A stretch of 64,000 nt of DNA from Parapedobacter pyrenivorans_A. GTDB lineage: Bacteria; Bacteroidota; Bacteroidia; Sphingobacteriales; Sphingobacteriaceae. A program made the position numbers and the translations under genes. Position 1 is the first letter of the stretch. Each line of letters starts with the position of its first letter. Shown one piece after another: positions 49,843 through 58,865 of this stretch. Location of the stretch: positions 132,661 to 196,660 of the forward strand of contig NZ_JBHEUZ010000010.1 of the NCBI RefSeq assembly GCF_041925275.1. The letters run 5' to 3'. The notes beneath the pieces were generated by a model. The model was not told the DNA's origin, did no database searches, and saw nothing but the letters and a program-made list of their open reading frames with translations.

Positions 49843-51768
49843 TTAAACGGTTATCTCTTTTATTAACTGTTCACTAAATGCGTCCACGCCCATAGTTCCC
49901 AAATCCCCTGCGCCATGTTTCCTTACAGAAACCGTACCATCCGCCTCTTCCTTCTCTCCCACGATAAGCATATAGGGTATTTTCTTCAACTCCGCGTCCC
50001 TGATTTTGCGTCCCACTTTTTCGTCGCGCAAATCCAGTAGGCCGCGAATATCGGAATTATTGAGCGATTCTAAAAGTTTTTTCGCATATTCTTCGTATTT
50101 TTCCGAGACCGGAAGGATGATGAATTGCTCCGGAGCCAACCACAACGGAAACTGGCCAGCGCAATGCTCGATCAACACAGCAACAAAGCGTTCCAACGAC
50201 CCAAAAGGCGCACGGTGTATCATCACGGGACGGTGCTTGGCGTTGTCGCTTCCCGTGTATTCCAGCTCAAACCGTTCCGGCAGGTTGTAATCTACTTGGA
50301 TGGTACCCAGTTGCCATTTTCTACCCAATGCATCCTTCACCATAAAGTCCAGCTTAGGGCCATAAAACGCAGCCTCACCATATTCCACCACGGTATTCAG
50401 GCCTTTCTCGTTCGCTGCTTCGATAATATCCTGCTCGGCGCGGTCCCAGTTCTCGTCCGTACCGATATATTTACCCTTATTGCCCGGGTCGCGGAGCGAA
50501 ATCTGCGCGGTATAATCTTCAAAACCCAACGCACCGAAAACATAGAGTACCAAGTCGATAACCTTCTTGAACTCATCTTTCACTTGATCGGTACGGCAGA
50601 AGAGATGGGCGTCGTCTTGCGTAAACCCACGCACGCGCGTCAAGCCATGCAATTCGCCGCTCTGTTCATATCGGTATACAGTGCCGAACTCGGCGTACCG
50701 GATGGGTAGGTCTTTATACGAACGGGGCCTCGTTTTATAGATCTCACAGTGGTGCGGGCAGTTCATCGGCTTCAGCAGGAACTCTTCGCCTTCCTGCGGG
50801 GTGTGGATGGGCTGGAAAGAGTCGGCCCCGTATTTTTCATAATGCCCCGAAGTAACGTACAGGTTTTTGTGTCCGATATGCGGCGTTACCACCGGTTCGT
50901 AACCGGCTTTTACCTGTGCCCGCTGCAAGAAATCGATCAGCTTCTGCCGCAGGCGCGCCCCTTTGGGCAGCCATAGCGGCAGCCCCATGCCCACCTTTTC
51001 CGAAAAAGCGAACAGCTCCAGTTCCCGGCCCAGTTTGCGATGGTCGCGTTTCTTGGCCTCCTCGATCATGTGGAGGTAGTCGGCCAGCTCGCCTGCCTTC
51101 GGGAACGTTACGCCGTATATGCGGGTAAGCTGTTTCCGGCTTTCATCTCCCCGCCAATAAGCCCCGGCCACATTGGTGAGTTTCACGGCTTTGATGAAAC
51201 CCGTATTCGGGATGTGCGGACCCCGGCAGAGGTCGGTAAAATTGCCCTGAGTATAGAAGGTGATGCTGCCATCAGGCAGGTCTTTGATCAGATCCAGTTT
51301 ATATTCGTCGCCTTTCTTGGTGAAATATTCCTCGGCCTCCGCTTTGCTAACGGGCTTGCGCACATAAGCGGCCTTCGTACGGGCCAGCTCCACGATCTTG
51401 TCTTCGATTTGCTTGAAATCATCCGACGAGAACTCACGGTCGCCAAAATCAACATCGTAATAAAATCCGGTGTCTATGGCCGGTCCGATACCGAATTTGA
51501 TGCCCGGATACAGCGCTTCGAGCGCTTCGGCCATCAAGTGGGCCGACGAATGCCAAAAAGTGGATTTGCCTTCCTTGTCGTTCCACGTGAGCAGACGTAC
51601 GGAGGCATCATGTTCTATGGGGCGCGACGCATCCCAAACTTCGCCGTTCACTTCGGCCGCCAGTACATTGCGGGCCAAACCTTCTGAAATGGATTGGGCG
51701 ATTTCCATCGCCGACGTGCCCTGTGCGTATTGCCGCACGGAGCCGTCTGGTAGGGTAATGTTCATCAC
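49843..51768 (-). CDS. thrS: Threonyl-tRNA synthetase
   Basis: 641 residues, full length. TGS domain (MNITLPDGSVRQYAQGTSAM), editing domain (FWHSSAHLMAEALEALYPGI), class II catalytic core (MNCPHHCEIYKTRPRSYKDL with the zinc Cys/His, GLTRVRGFTQDDAHLFC) and C-terminal anticodon-binding domain. It charges tRNA-Thr. First gene of the operon; the stop is 12 nt from the infC start. A -7 box lies about 73 bp upstream. Confidence 0.98.
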   Translation of the reverse strand: MMNITLPDGSVRQYAQGTSAMEIAQSISEGLARNVLAAEVNGEVWDASRPIEHDASVRLLTWNDKEGKSTFWHSSAHLMAEALEALYPGIKFGIGPAIDTGFYYDVDFGDREFSSDDFKQIEDKIVELARTKAAYVRKPVSKAEAEEYFTKKGDEYKLDLIKDLPDGSITFYTQGNFTDLCRGPHIPNTGFIKAVKLTNVAGAYWRGDESRKQLTRIYGVTFPKAGELADYLHMIEEAKKRDHRKLGRELELFAFSEKVGMGLPLWLPKGARLRQKLIDFLQRAQVKAGYEPVVTPHIGHKNLYVTSGHYEKYGADSFQPIHTPQEGEEFLLKPMNCPHHCEIYKTRPRSYKDLPIRYAEFGTVYRYEQSGELHGLTRVRGFTQDDAHLFCRTDQVKDEFKKVIDLVLYVFGALGFEDYTAQISLRDPGNKGKYIGTDENWDRAEQDIIEAANEKGLNTVVEYGEAAFYGPKLDFMVKDALGRKWQLGTIQVDYNLPERFELEYTGSDNAKHRPVMIHRAPFGSLERFVAVLIEHCAGQFPLWLAPEQFIILPVSEKYEEYAKKLLESLNNSDIRGLLDLRDEKVGRKIRDAELKKIPYMLIVGEKEEADGTVSVRKHGAGDLGTMGVDAFSEQLIKEITV

Positions 51769-51840
51769 TTACAACTATGATTTTACGTTAAATAAAAAAT
51801 CCAGCAAACCACCATACAATTGTGGTTGTCAGTTCGGGCG

Positions 51841-51848
51841 CAAAGGTA
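51841..51848 (-). promoter_or_regulatory. -7 promoter box of the thrS operon
   Basis: Minus-strand TACCTTTG, 73 bp before the thrS ATG. In the leader lies an AACCAC / GTGGTT hairpin followed by a T-run, which might attenuate, but no T-box features are seen. Confidence 0.45.
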
Positions 51849-51859
51849 ACGAAAGAAAT

Positions 51860-52417
51860 TTAGAATATCATCCCAAACCGTATCGTCATCCGGTTCAGGG
51901 TATACGTTGAGGTCTTGAAAGAGCCGGGGCCCCATCCCGCGTCAGCGGTGTGTTCGGTCACTACCTGCCTTTTATAGCCGATGTTAAAAAGGTAGCGGTC
52001 TTTGCCTCCGGTCTTCCAACGCAAGCCGATGGCCGGATGGAACACCATGCCACCATCGTGCCATTCGCTGGCAGTCTTTTTCTCCAACCAGCCGAATCCG
52101 TACCCTACGTCCACCCCAAGGTATGGCGCTAGGCTTTTGCGGGGCAACACCACGCGACTGCCTACCGCTATCGGCACTACGCGTAGGCCAAAGTATTCAT
52201 CGATACCCGCCGTAAGCCCCATACTTAATATCCCATCAAACTGCACCCCATGGAAGGTTTGCACGGTAGCGGCTACCGGCGAGAAAAAATTTGCCCGCGA
52301 CCACATCACGCCGATCTCCGTCTCGTTTGTATAGTTGATTGTCTGTCCGCGAAGCGGGCTCCCCATGCCCATCACATTCATCGTAACGGCCACAAGCAGG
52401 CTACATTTCCATCGCAT
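51860..52417 (-). CDS. Outer-membrane beta-barrel protein (hypothetical)
   Basis: 185 residues. Signal peptide (MRWKCSLLVAVTMNVMGMGS to about residue 24). The rest is an alternating hydrophobic/polar barrel pattern with aromatic girdle residues (FDGILSMGLTAGIDEYFGLR; APYLGVDVGYGFGWLEKK; RYLFNIGYKRQVV) and a C-terminal aromatic phenylalanine (MTIRFGMIF), typical of BAM-dependent barrels. No specific family. Seven bases separate it from the LVIVD gene upstream on the same strand. Confidence 0.75.
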   Translation of the reverse strand: MRWKCSLLVAVTMNVMGMGSPLRGQTINYTNETEIGVMWSRANFFSPVAATVQTFHGVQFDGILSMGLTAGIDEYFGLRVVPIAVGSRVVLPRKSLAPYLGVDVGYGFGWLEKKTASEWHDGGMVFHPAIGLRWKTGGKDRYLFNIGYKRQVVTEHTADAGWGPGSFKTSTYTLNRMTIRFGMIF

Positions 52418-52423
52418 AGAGCA

Positions 52424-53677
52424 CTATTTCGTATGAATGCGGCTGAGCAGCCGTAGCCTTGCAGGGTCACTGTAATCATACTGGCATACGCCGTCGGGAC
52501 CGGTTACAATCAGCGACTTCGGCGCCGGGATAACATCAATTGCGCTTCTGTCTTTGTGATGTTCCAGCAGGTTTTCGCCGATGTGCATCACGTCGGTTGC
52601 GTCAAAACTTTTCAGTCCGTAATCCCCTTCGCAGATATACAGGTTGTTCCCCCGTAGGCCTAGCCCATGCGGATTATCCATCGGGTAGGATTTAAGCAGT
52701 TTTGGATGGTAAAGATCTTTGATGTCCAGTACTTCCAGCACGTTTTCACTCATGCGACATGTTGTGCCCGACCGCAAGGTTACAAATGCATAATCGTCAT
52801 TCACCACCACAGGATCGCAGGCCATCACATGCTGGTAAACGGCCATCGGTTCGGGTGCCGAAGGCGTACTGGCATCGTAGATATGCATCCCGGTGAGCGA
52901 GCCGATGAACAGTTTCTGTTTATATGGGAATATGGTCTCGATGCCCCATCCCAAGGGAATGTCCTTTACAAATTCGGGCTTATTCGCCTGGTGTACGTCA
53001 AATAGCCGCAGCGATTGATTGTCTACCGCGTACAAGTGCCCGCCCATCAGTGTAAAACGGGCCATGGAACCGCCCTGTCCGTAGCTGGGCCCGGAGAAAT
53101 CACCGGAGGCGAAGGCCATCTCATTAAGCCATACCCCGCCCCATATCCTTCCTTCTTCGGTAGTGACGGCTGTGATTACCGTATCCTTATAGGTCATGAA
53201 TGTTGACCGCTCGGCATTAACGAACATATTCGGAAACACAGCCTCAACCCGTTCCACCAATTTCACGTCGCGGATGTTGCTGATATCGAAAGCCAGCAGG
53301 TCGATGTAGCTATCGGCATACAAGATGTTGCTGTTCACCGCCATGTCCACGTTGCCCGGTACACTGATAAAATTGATGTTCTTGGGATCGGAAGGATTGC
53401 GGTTATCGACGATGTGGATGCCTTTCTGCGGTTCATTGATGAACAGGTAATCGCCATACACATAGATCTTGCCGGTTTCAGACACGCTTTTCGGCGGCTT
53501 AATCCCCACGTCCATACTTCGGAAAGCACTGACCTCGATATAAACAGGCACCTGCGTTTTATAGGTGACGGAGTGTTCTACCTGGTCGCGGCAGGATGCA
53601 AATAATACCGCCACCACGGCCAGCAGCAAGCCCATCCAACTATTGGACAAACGACCAAAGAGTGATTTTCTTTCCAT
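52424..53677 (-). CDS. LVIVD-repeat lipoprotein
   Basis: 417 residues, lipobox VLFASC (lipidation Cys29). Several LVIVD-type beta-propeller repeats (IYVYGDYLFINEPQKGIHIV DNRNPSDPKNINF, IDLLAFDISNIRDVKLVERV, LRLFDVHQANKPEFVKDIPL, LEVLDIKDLYHPKLLKSYPM). Such cell-surface propellers are abundant in Bacteroidota; ligand unknown. It precedes the barrel gene and may be co-transcribed with it. Confidence 0.88.
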   Translation of the reverse strand: MERKSLFGRLSNSWMGLLLAVVAVLFASCRDQVEHSVTYKTQVPVYIEVSAFRSMDVGIKPPKSVSETGKIYVYGDYLFINEPQKGIHIVDNRNPSDPKNINFISVPGNVDMAVNSNILYADSYIDLLAFDISNIRDVKLVERVEAVFPNMFVNAERSTFMTYKDTVITAVTTEEGRIWGGVWLNEMAFASGDFSGPSYGQGGSMARFTLMGGHLYAVDNQSLRLFDVHQANKPEFVKDIPLGWGIETIFPYKQKLFIGSLTGMHIYDASTPSAPEPMAVYQHVMACDPVVVNDDYAFVTLRSGTTCRMSENVLEVLDIKDLYHPKLLKSYPMDNPHGLGLRGNNLYICEGDYGLKSFDATDVMHIGENLLEHHKDRSAIDVIPAPKSLIVTGPDGVCQYDYSDPARLRLLSRIHTK

Positions 53678-53771
53678 ATCAAGTCATGTTTTAGGAATCC
53701 AAAAATGGCATTTATATCGATAACGGATGCCGCAGCCGAAACGCTACACCCAAACCCATTATAAATTTTGC

Positions 53772-53779
53772 TACCTTTG
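53772..53779 (+). promoter_or_regulatory. -7 promoter box of queE
   Basis: TACCTTTG, 17 nt before the ATG of queE. Confidence 0.5.
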
Positions 53780-53796
53780 CATTTCCAAAAAAAAGC

Positions 53797-54420
53797 ATGG
53801 CACACCAAGTTCCCGAAGACGGCACATTACTTCCATTGATGGAAGAATTTTACACCATCCAGGGTGAAGGATACCATACGGGCAAAGCGGCTTATTTCAT
53901 CCGCCTCGGCGGATGCGATGTGGGTTGCCACTGGTGTGATGTAAAAGAAAGCTGGGACGCCGAGCTCCACCCGCTTACGGCAGCTGACACCATCATTGAA
54001 CACGCCAAGCAGCACCCTTCAAAGGCGGTGGTGGTAACGGGTGGCGAACCGCTGCTGTATAACCTCGATTACCTTACCCGTGGCCTGCAGGCCGCAGGCA
54101 TCCAGACGTTTATGGAAACCTCCGGGGCGTATCCGTTAAGCGGTTATTGGGATTGGATTTGCCTCTCACCGAAAAAGTTCAAATCGCCCCTGCCCGATGT
54201 GATTGCCGCTGCCGGCGAACTGAAAGTCATCGTGTTCAATAAGAGCGATTTCGCCTGGGCCGAGCAGCATGCGGCCCTCGTTCCACCCTCTTGTAAGCTG
54301 TACCTACAACCCGAGTGGTCAAAGGCGCAAGAGATGACGCCCCTCATCGTTGACTACGTGATGCAAAACCCCCAGTGGGAAATCTCCTTGCAGACGCATA
54401 AGTACCTGAATATTCCATAG
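53797..54420 (+). CDS. queE: 7-carboxy-7-deazaguanine synthase
   Basis: 207 residues. Radical-SAM cluster Cys40, Cys44, Cys47 (CDVGCHWCD; family CX3CX2C), preceded by EFYTIQGEGYHTGKAAYFIR. VVVTGGEPLLYNLDYL supplies the SAM-binding GGE motif. It makes 7-carboxy-7-deazaguanine in queuosine biosynthesis. Other que genes are not in the window. Confidence 0.95.
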   Translation: MAHQVPEDGTLLPLMEEFYTIQGEGYHTGKAAYFIRLGGCDVGCHWCDVKESWDAELHPLTAADTIIEHAKQHPSKAVVVTGGEPLLYNLDYLTRGLQAAGIQTFMETSGAYPLSGYWDWICLSPKKFKSPLPDVIAAAGELKVIVFNKSDFAWAEQHAALVPPSCKLYLQPEWSKAQEMTPLIVDYVMQNPQWEISLQTHKYLNIP

Positions 54421-54523
54421 ACCTTGTACACCTTTTCAGCCCCCGCCGTCATAAAATAGGCTAAAGCACATTTTTTTCGAAATAATACGTACCTTCGTAG
54501 CTGTAGTACCAATTACTAGAACA

Positions 54524-54625
54524 ATGATGCCTGCACACACGGTACATATAACTACTGCCTTGGTCATCGGCATGCTACCGCTTACGCAAGCCTTACTGGC
54601 CGAATTGATTTTTGCGCAATACTAA
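54524..54625 (+). CDS. Possible 33-residue hydrophobic peptide
   Basis: In the 304-bp gap between queE and hmgA, a short frame MMPAHTVHITTALVIGMLPL, TQALLAELIFAQY stands 27 nt after a TACCTTCG -7-like sequence. It would be a small membrane-inserting or leader peptide. Too short to judge by composition alone; may be spurious. The remainder of the gap holds three copies of TATCAATT (54676-54718) and no other gene. Confidence 0.3.
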   Translation: MMPAHTVHITTALVIGMLPLTQALLAELIFAQY

Positions 54626-54724
54626 GAACAACGCCCCCTTTTTTTGGTTATTTCAATGGTGAGATGGTAGACAACTATCAATTTTCCATCGTCAATTATC
54701 AATTATACACTATCAATTAAAAAA

Positions 54725-55885
54725 ATGCCGATTTACCATACCTTGGGGAAAATCCCCGCTAAACGCCATACCGTATTCCGCAAACCGGACGGTGGCCTGT
54801 ATGCTGAAGAGCTGGTGTCTACACATGGTTTCTCCAGCACGTACTCACTGGTGTACCATTGCCACCCCCCCACGTTGGTGAAACAGATCAGCGAACCCTA
54901 CGCTGTACAGCCGAAGGTGGCGCGCGAGAAACACCTGAAACATACGAGCCTGAAAGGATTTAACATCGCTCCGGCGGACGATTTCCTCGATAGCCGCAAA
55001 CCAGTGCTCGTAAATAACGACCTGCATATCTCGCTGGCAGCACCGCGACATTCGATGACGGGCTATTTTTATAAAAATAGCCAGGCGGATGAGATCGTCT
55101 TCGTGCACGAAGGAAGCGGTGTGCTGAAAACCGGCTATGGACAGATACGGTTTGAATACGGCGATTACCTACTGATACCGCGCGGTGTGATCTACCAGCT
55201 GCACTTCGACACGCCCGACAATAGGTTGTTTATCGTCGAATCGTTCAGCCCGGTTCGGACACCGAAGCGGTACCGCAACGAACATGGCCAGCTGATGGAA
55301 CATGCGCCATTCTGCGAGCGCGACATGAAGCTGCCGCGCGACTTGGAAACACACGACGAACAGGGGGATTTCAAAATCGTGATCAAAAAAGAGGGGTTGA
55401 TGTACCCCTATACCTACGGTACACATCCCTTCGATTTTGTGGGTTGGGATGGTTACCACTTCCCGTGGGGGTTTTCCATCCATAATTTTGAACCCATCAC
55501 GGGGCGGCTACACCAACCGCCGCCCGTGCACCAGACCTTCGAAACCGACCACTTCGTGCTATGCAGTTTCTGCCCGCGCATGTATGACTACCACCCACAA
55601 TCGATACCCGCCCCCTACAACCATAGCAACGTGGACTCGGACGAGGTGCTTTATTATGTAGACGGCGATTTCATGAGCCGCAAAAGCGTGGAACGTGGCC
55701 AGATAACCCTCCACCCCGGTGGCATCCCCCACGGCCCGCACCCGGGCACGGTGGAGAAAAGTATCGGCCAGACCAAAACCGACGAACTGGCCGTAATGAT
55801 CGACCCGTTCCGGCCGCTGATGCTGACCGAAGAGGCACTGGAAATAGAAGATAGAGATTATTACAAATCTTGGCAGATCGACTAA
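54725..55885 (+). CDS. hmgA: Homogentisate 1,2-dioxygenase
   Basis: 386 residues, shorter than proteobacterial HmgA (about 430), as usual in Bacteroidota. MTGYFYKNSQADEIVFVHEG and HPGGIPHGPHPGTVEKSIG belong to the cupin core with His/Glu iron ligands. It opens the homogentisate ring to maleylacetoacetate. With hppD next door (38 bp), it makes two steps of tyrosine/phenylalanine degradation; the isomerase and hydrolase are not seen nearby. Confidence 0.95.
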   Translation: MPIYHTLGKIPAKRHTVFRKPDGGLYAEELVSTHGFSSTYSLVYHCHPPTLVKQISEPYAVQPKVAREKHLKHTSLKGFNIAPADDFLDSRKPVLVNNDLHISLAAPRHSMTGYFYKNSQADEIVFVHEGSGVLKTGYGQIRFEYGDYLLIPRGVIYQLHFDTPDNRLFIVESFSPVRTPKRYRNEHGQLMEHAPFCERDMKLPRDLETHDEQGDFKIVIKKEGLMYPYTYGTHPFDFVGWDGYHFPWGFSIHNFEPITGRLHQPPPVHQTFETDHFVLCSFCPRMYDYHPQSIPAPYNHSNVDSDEVLYYVDGDFMSRKSVERGQITLHPGGIPHGPHPGTVEKSIGQTKTDELAVMIDPFRPLMLTEEALEIEDRDYYKSWQID

Positions 55886-55917
55886 AGACTTACGACCAAA
55901 GACTAAAGACTTACGAC
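55880..55917 (+). repeat. 17-nt tandem repeat between hmgA and hppD
   Basis: GACTAAAGACTTACGAC occurs at 55880-55896 and 55901-55917. The first copy includes the hmgA stop codon. It is a small tandem duplication in the spacer and does not alter either reading frame. Confidence 0.75.
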
Positions 55918-55922
55918 TAACT

Positions 55923-57047
55923 ATGGCAACATTTGCAGAAAAAATAGCGAAGGCGGGCGACTTCCTGCCCATCAATGGTACCGATTTCATTGAACTGTAC
56001 GTGGGGAACGCCAAACAGGCGGCCCATTACTACCAAACGGCTTTCGGGTTCCAACCGGAGGCATATGCCGGCCCTGAGACGGGCGTGCGCGACCGCGCTT
56101 CGTACGTGCTAAGGCAACAGAAGATACGGATCGTCCTCACTTCGGCACTCCGATCGGAACACCCTATCAGTGAACATGTGAAAAAACATGGCGACGGGGT
56201 GAAGATACTGGCGTTATGGGTAGACGATGCCTACCAATCGTTCGAAGAAACCACCAAACGCGGGGCGAAAAGCTACCAGGAGCCACAAACGCTGACGGAC
56301 GACAGCGGTGAACTCCGCACCGCCGGTATCTACACGTACGGTGAAACCGTACACCTTTTCGTGGAACGCAGGAACTACCACGGTGTATTCATGCCGGGAT
56401 ATGTACGTTGGGAGCCAGCGTATCGGCCGGATGAGACCGGCCTACTCTATGTAGACCACTGCGTAGGCAATGTGGGCTGGAACCGCATGGACGAAACGGT
56501 AAAATGGTACCAGGACGTGATGGGATTCGTAAATATCCTCACGTTTGACGACAAGCAGATCAATACAGAATATTCCGCACTGATGAGCAAAGTGATGAGC
56601 AACGGGAACGGCTACGTGAAATTCCCCATCAACGAACCTGCCGAAGGGGCCAAGAAATCGCAGATTGAAGAATACCTGGAGTTTTACGAGGGTGAAGGGG
56701 TGCAGCATGCCGCGTTGGCCACTACCGACATTATGCGCACGGTGAAGTTACTGCGTAAACGGGGTGTGGAGTTTCTCAGTGCACCACCGGAAGCATACTA
56801 CGAAATGTTACCTACCCGGGTAGGCAATATAGATGAGGAAATAAAGGCTATCCAAGAGCTGGGCATCCTAGTGGATCGCGATGAGGAGGGCTACCTCTTG
56901 CAAATCTTTACCAAGCCCATACAAGACAGGCCCACGCTGTTTTTCGAGATCATACAGCGAAAAGGTGCGCAGAGTTTCGGCGCGGGCAACTTCAAAGCAC
57001 TCTTTGAAGCGATCGAGCGCGAGCAGGAACGGCGAGGGAACCTATAG
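55923..57047 (+). CDS. 4-Hydroxyphenylpyruvate dioxygenase
   Basis: 374 residues, two VOC modules. Iron ligands are visible: His179 (DHCVGN), His262 (QHAALA) and Glu342 (FFEIIQR). It converts 4-hydroxyphenylpyruvate to homogentisate, the substrate of the HmgA encoded immediately upstream. Order HmgA-HppD on one strand implies a shared transcript. Basic C-terminal tail (EREQERRGNL). Confidence 0.96.
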   Translation: MATFAEKIAKAGDFLPINGTDFIELYVGNAKQAAHYYQTAFGFQPEAYAGPETGVRDRASYVLRQQKIRIVLTSALRSEHPISEHVKKHGDGVKILALWVDDAYQSFEETTKRGAKSYQEPQTLTDDSGELRTAGIYTYGETVHLFVERRNYHGVFMPGYVRWEPAYRPDETGLLYVDHCVGNVGWNRMDETVKWYQDVMGFVNILTFDDKQINTEYSALMSKVMSNGNGYVKFPINEPAEGAKKSQIEEYLEFYEGEGVQHAALATTDIMRTVKLLRKRGVEFLSAPPEAYYEMLPTRVGNIDEEIKAIQELGILVDRDEEGYLLQIFTKPIQDRPTLFFEIIQRKGAQSFGAGNFKALFEAIEREQERRGNL

Positions 57048-57067
57048 CGATGGTTTTTGGAACATTT

Positions 57068-57099
57068 TTTGACCTTATCAACTTAAAACAGTAAATTTG
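57068..57099 (+). promoter_or_regulatory. Promoter of the DUF1573 gene
   Basis: TTTG at 57068-57071, 20 nt, TAAATTTG at 57092-57099, full consensus, 54 bp before the ATG at 57154. Confidence 0.8.
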
Positions 57100-57153
57100 C
57101 TTATCGCCGGTAGGACGGTAGCTCATACTAAAACAAAAACTAAAAGAAGAACA

Positions 57154-57540
57154 ATGATGAAAAAAGTCGCTACAATATGCGTTGCATTGGTTGCCTTTGT
57201 TTGCGCCACTGCCCTCGCACAGCAAAACAGCAAAGCGGAATTCAAGTTTGACAAAGAAACCCATGATTTCGGCAAAATCCCGCAGGGAAAGCCGGTAACC
57301 CATGTATTTACCTTTGAAAACGTGGGTACCGAGCCCATCATCATCAGTGAAGTAAAGCCATCGTGCGGATGTTCGGTCGCCGAGTTTACCAAAACACCGG
57401 TAAAGCCCGGGGAATCGGGCACCATATCGGTAACGTACAATGCCGCTGCAAAACAGCCTTTTACAAAGAACTTCACCGTACGTTCCAATACCAAAACACC
57501 CGTAAAAACCCTTTACATCAAAGGAGAAGTGACAGGTTAG
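57154..57540 (+). CDS. DUF1573 secreted protein
   Basis: The ATG at 57154 or 57157 (MMKKVATICVALVAFVCATA LAQ) opens a signal peptide, and the longer frame upstream is not used because it crosses the promoter. About 128 residues. One DUF1573 immunoglobulin-like domain with TFENVGTEPIIISEVKPSCG CSV and PGESGTISVTYNAA. Common, small, envelope-located in Bacteroidota; function unknown. Followed by a strong terminator. Confidence 0.9.
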   Translation: MMKKVATICVALVAFVCATALAQQNSKAEFKFDKETHDFGKIPQGKPVTHVFTFENVGTEPIIISEVKPSCGCSVAEFTKTPVKPGESGTISVTYNAAAKQPFTKNFTVRSNTKTPVKTLYIKGEVTG

Positions 57541-57566
57541 CGTACCGGATTACCCGAAATAACAAG

Positions 57567-57593
57567 AAACCGCTACCAATAGCGGTTTTTTTT
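57567..57593 (+). terminator. Terminator after DUF1573
   Basis: Stem AAACCGCTA / TAGCGGTTT with a CCAA loop and a run of eight T residues. Confidence 0.9.
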
Positions 57594-57645
57594 GTTGCGT
57601 TAAACCAAAGCTATCCGTAATATTGCATCCGAAACTGTACACAAT

Positions 57646-58845
57646 ATGCCATCGATATCTGTAAAGGGCCGCGAAATGCCCGCCTCGCCCATCCGTAAAC
57701 TGACGCCATATGCCGACAAGGCAAAGGCGGACGGAAAACAGGTATACCACCTGAACATAGGGCAGCCCGATATAGAGACCCCAGAGGGCATGCTCGATGC
57801 CATCCGCAACATTGATTTCAAGGTCTGGGCCTACACCCCATCGGAAGGAACGGCCTCCTACCGGAATAAACTGAGCGGCTATTACAATGGCTTAGGATAC
57901 AACATAGCTGCTACCGACATCTTGGTTACCAACGGCGGCTCGGAGGCCCTCGCCATCGCTATGCAGGCATGCGTTAACCCGGGCGAGGAAATTATCATCC
58001 CCGAACCTTTCTATGCAAATTACAACAGCTTTGCGCGCTCGGCAGGCATCGTGGTAAAACCCATCCTCTCATACATCGATGATGGATTTGCACTGCCGCC
58101 CATAGCGGATTTCGAGAAACTCATCACCGCAAAAACCAAAGCAATTGCCATCTGCAGTCCGAATAACCCAACGGGCTACCTCTATTCACGTGAAGAATTG
58201 GAGGCACTGCGTGACCTGTGTATCAAGCACGACCTGTTTCTCCTATCGGACGAAGCGTACCGCGAATTTTGCTACGATGGCCGGGAGTTCATTTCGCCCA
58301 TGCACCTGGAAGGCTTGGAACAGCATGCGGTGATTATCGATACCGTGAGTAAACGATACAGTGCCTGTGGCGCACGGTTGGGCTGCATGATTACCAAGAA
58401 CCAGGAACTTTGGCAGGTAGCATTGAAGTTTGCCCAGGCCCGCCTTAGCCCCCCAGCGGTAGCGCAGTTGGCCGCGGAGGCAGCTGTAGATACGCCACAA
58501 AGTTATTTCGACGCGGTGAAACGGGAATATGAAGCCCGGAGGGACACCTTGGTCGAAGGCCTGAACGGCATCGAAGGGGTAAAATGCCCGAATCCCGGTG
58601 GAGCCTTTTATGTGTTGGCCCAACTGCCCGTTGATGATGCGGATCGGTTTTGCCAATGGATACTGGAACATTTTGCCCATGAAAACCAAACGGTAATGAT
58701 GGCGCCTGCCAGTGGCTTTTACAGCACGCCACATGCGGGGAAAGATCAGGTGAGATTGGCTTATGTGTTAAATACTACCGATTTGAATAATGCGCTGGTC
58801 TGCCTTGAAAAGGGGTTGGCGGCCTACCCCGGGCGACGGAGTTAA
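57646..58845 (+). CDS. PLP-dependent aminotransferase (class I/II, aspartate aminotransferase-like)
   Basis: 399 residues. NIGQPDIETPEGM, NGGSEALAIAMQACVNPGEE and ICSPNNPTGYLYS are the fold-type I motifs, and TVSKRYSACGARLGC holds the PLP lysine (Lys236). The arrangement is of aspartate/aromatic aminotransferases of Bacteroidota. As a neighbour of hppD it could supply 4-hydroxyphenylpyruvate from tyrosine, but its own specificity is not readable. Start context is moderate. Confidence 0.92.
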   Translation: MPSISVKGREMPASPIRKLTPYADKAKADGKQVYHLNIGQPDIETPEGMLDAIRNIDFKVWAYTPSEGTASYRNKLSGYYNGLGYNIAATDILVTNGGSEALAIAMQACVNPGEEIIIPEPFYANYNSFARSAGIVVKPILSYIDDGFALPPIADFEKLITAKTKAIAICSPNNPTGYLYSREELEALRDLCIKHDLFLLSDEAYREFCYDGREFISPMHLEGLEQHAVIIDTVSKRYSACGARLGCMITKNQELWQVALKFAQARLSPPAVAQLAAEAAVDTPQSYFDAVKREYEARRDTLVEGLNGIEGVKCPNPGGAFYVLAQLPVDDADRFCQWILEHFAHENQTVMMAPASGFYSTPHAGKDQVRLAYVLNTTDLNNALVCLEKGLAAYPGRRS

Positions 58846-58865
58846 CCTTAAAGGACCCCGTACCG

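Noticed and set aside
51769..51848. T-box leader for thrS
   Set aside because: The leader is under 80 nt, has no T-box antiterminator sequence, and T-boxes are not typical of this phylum.
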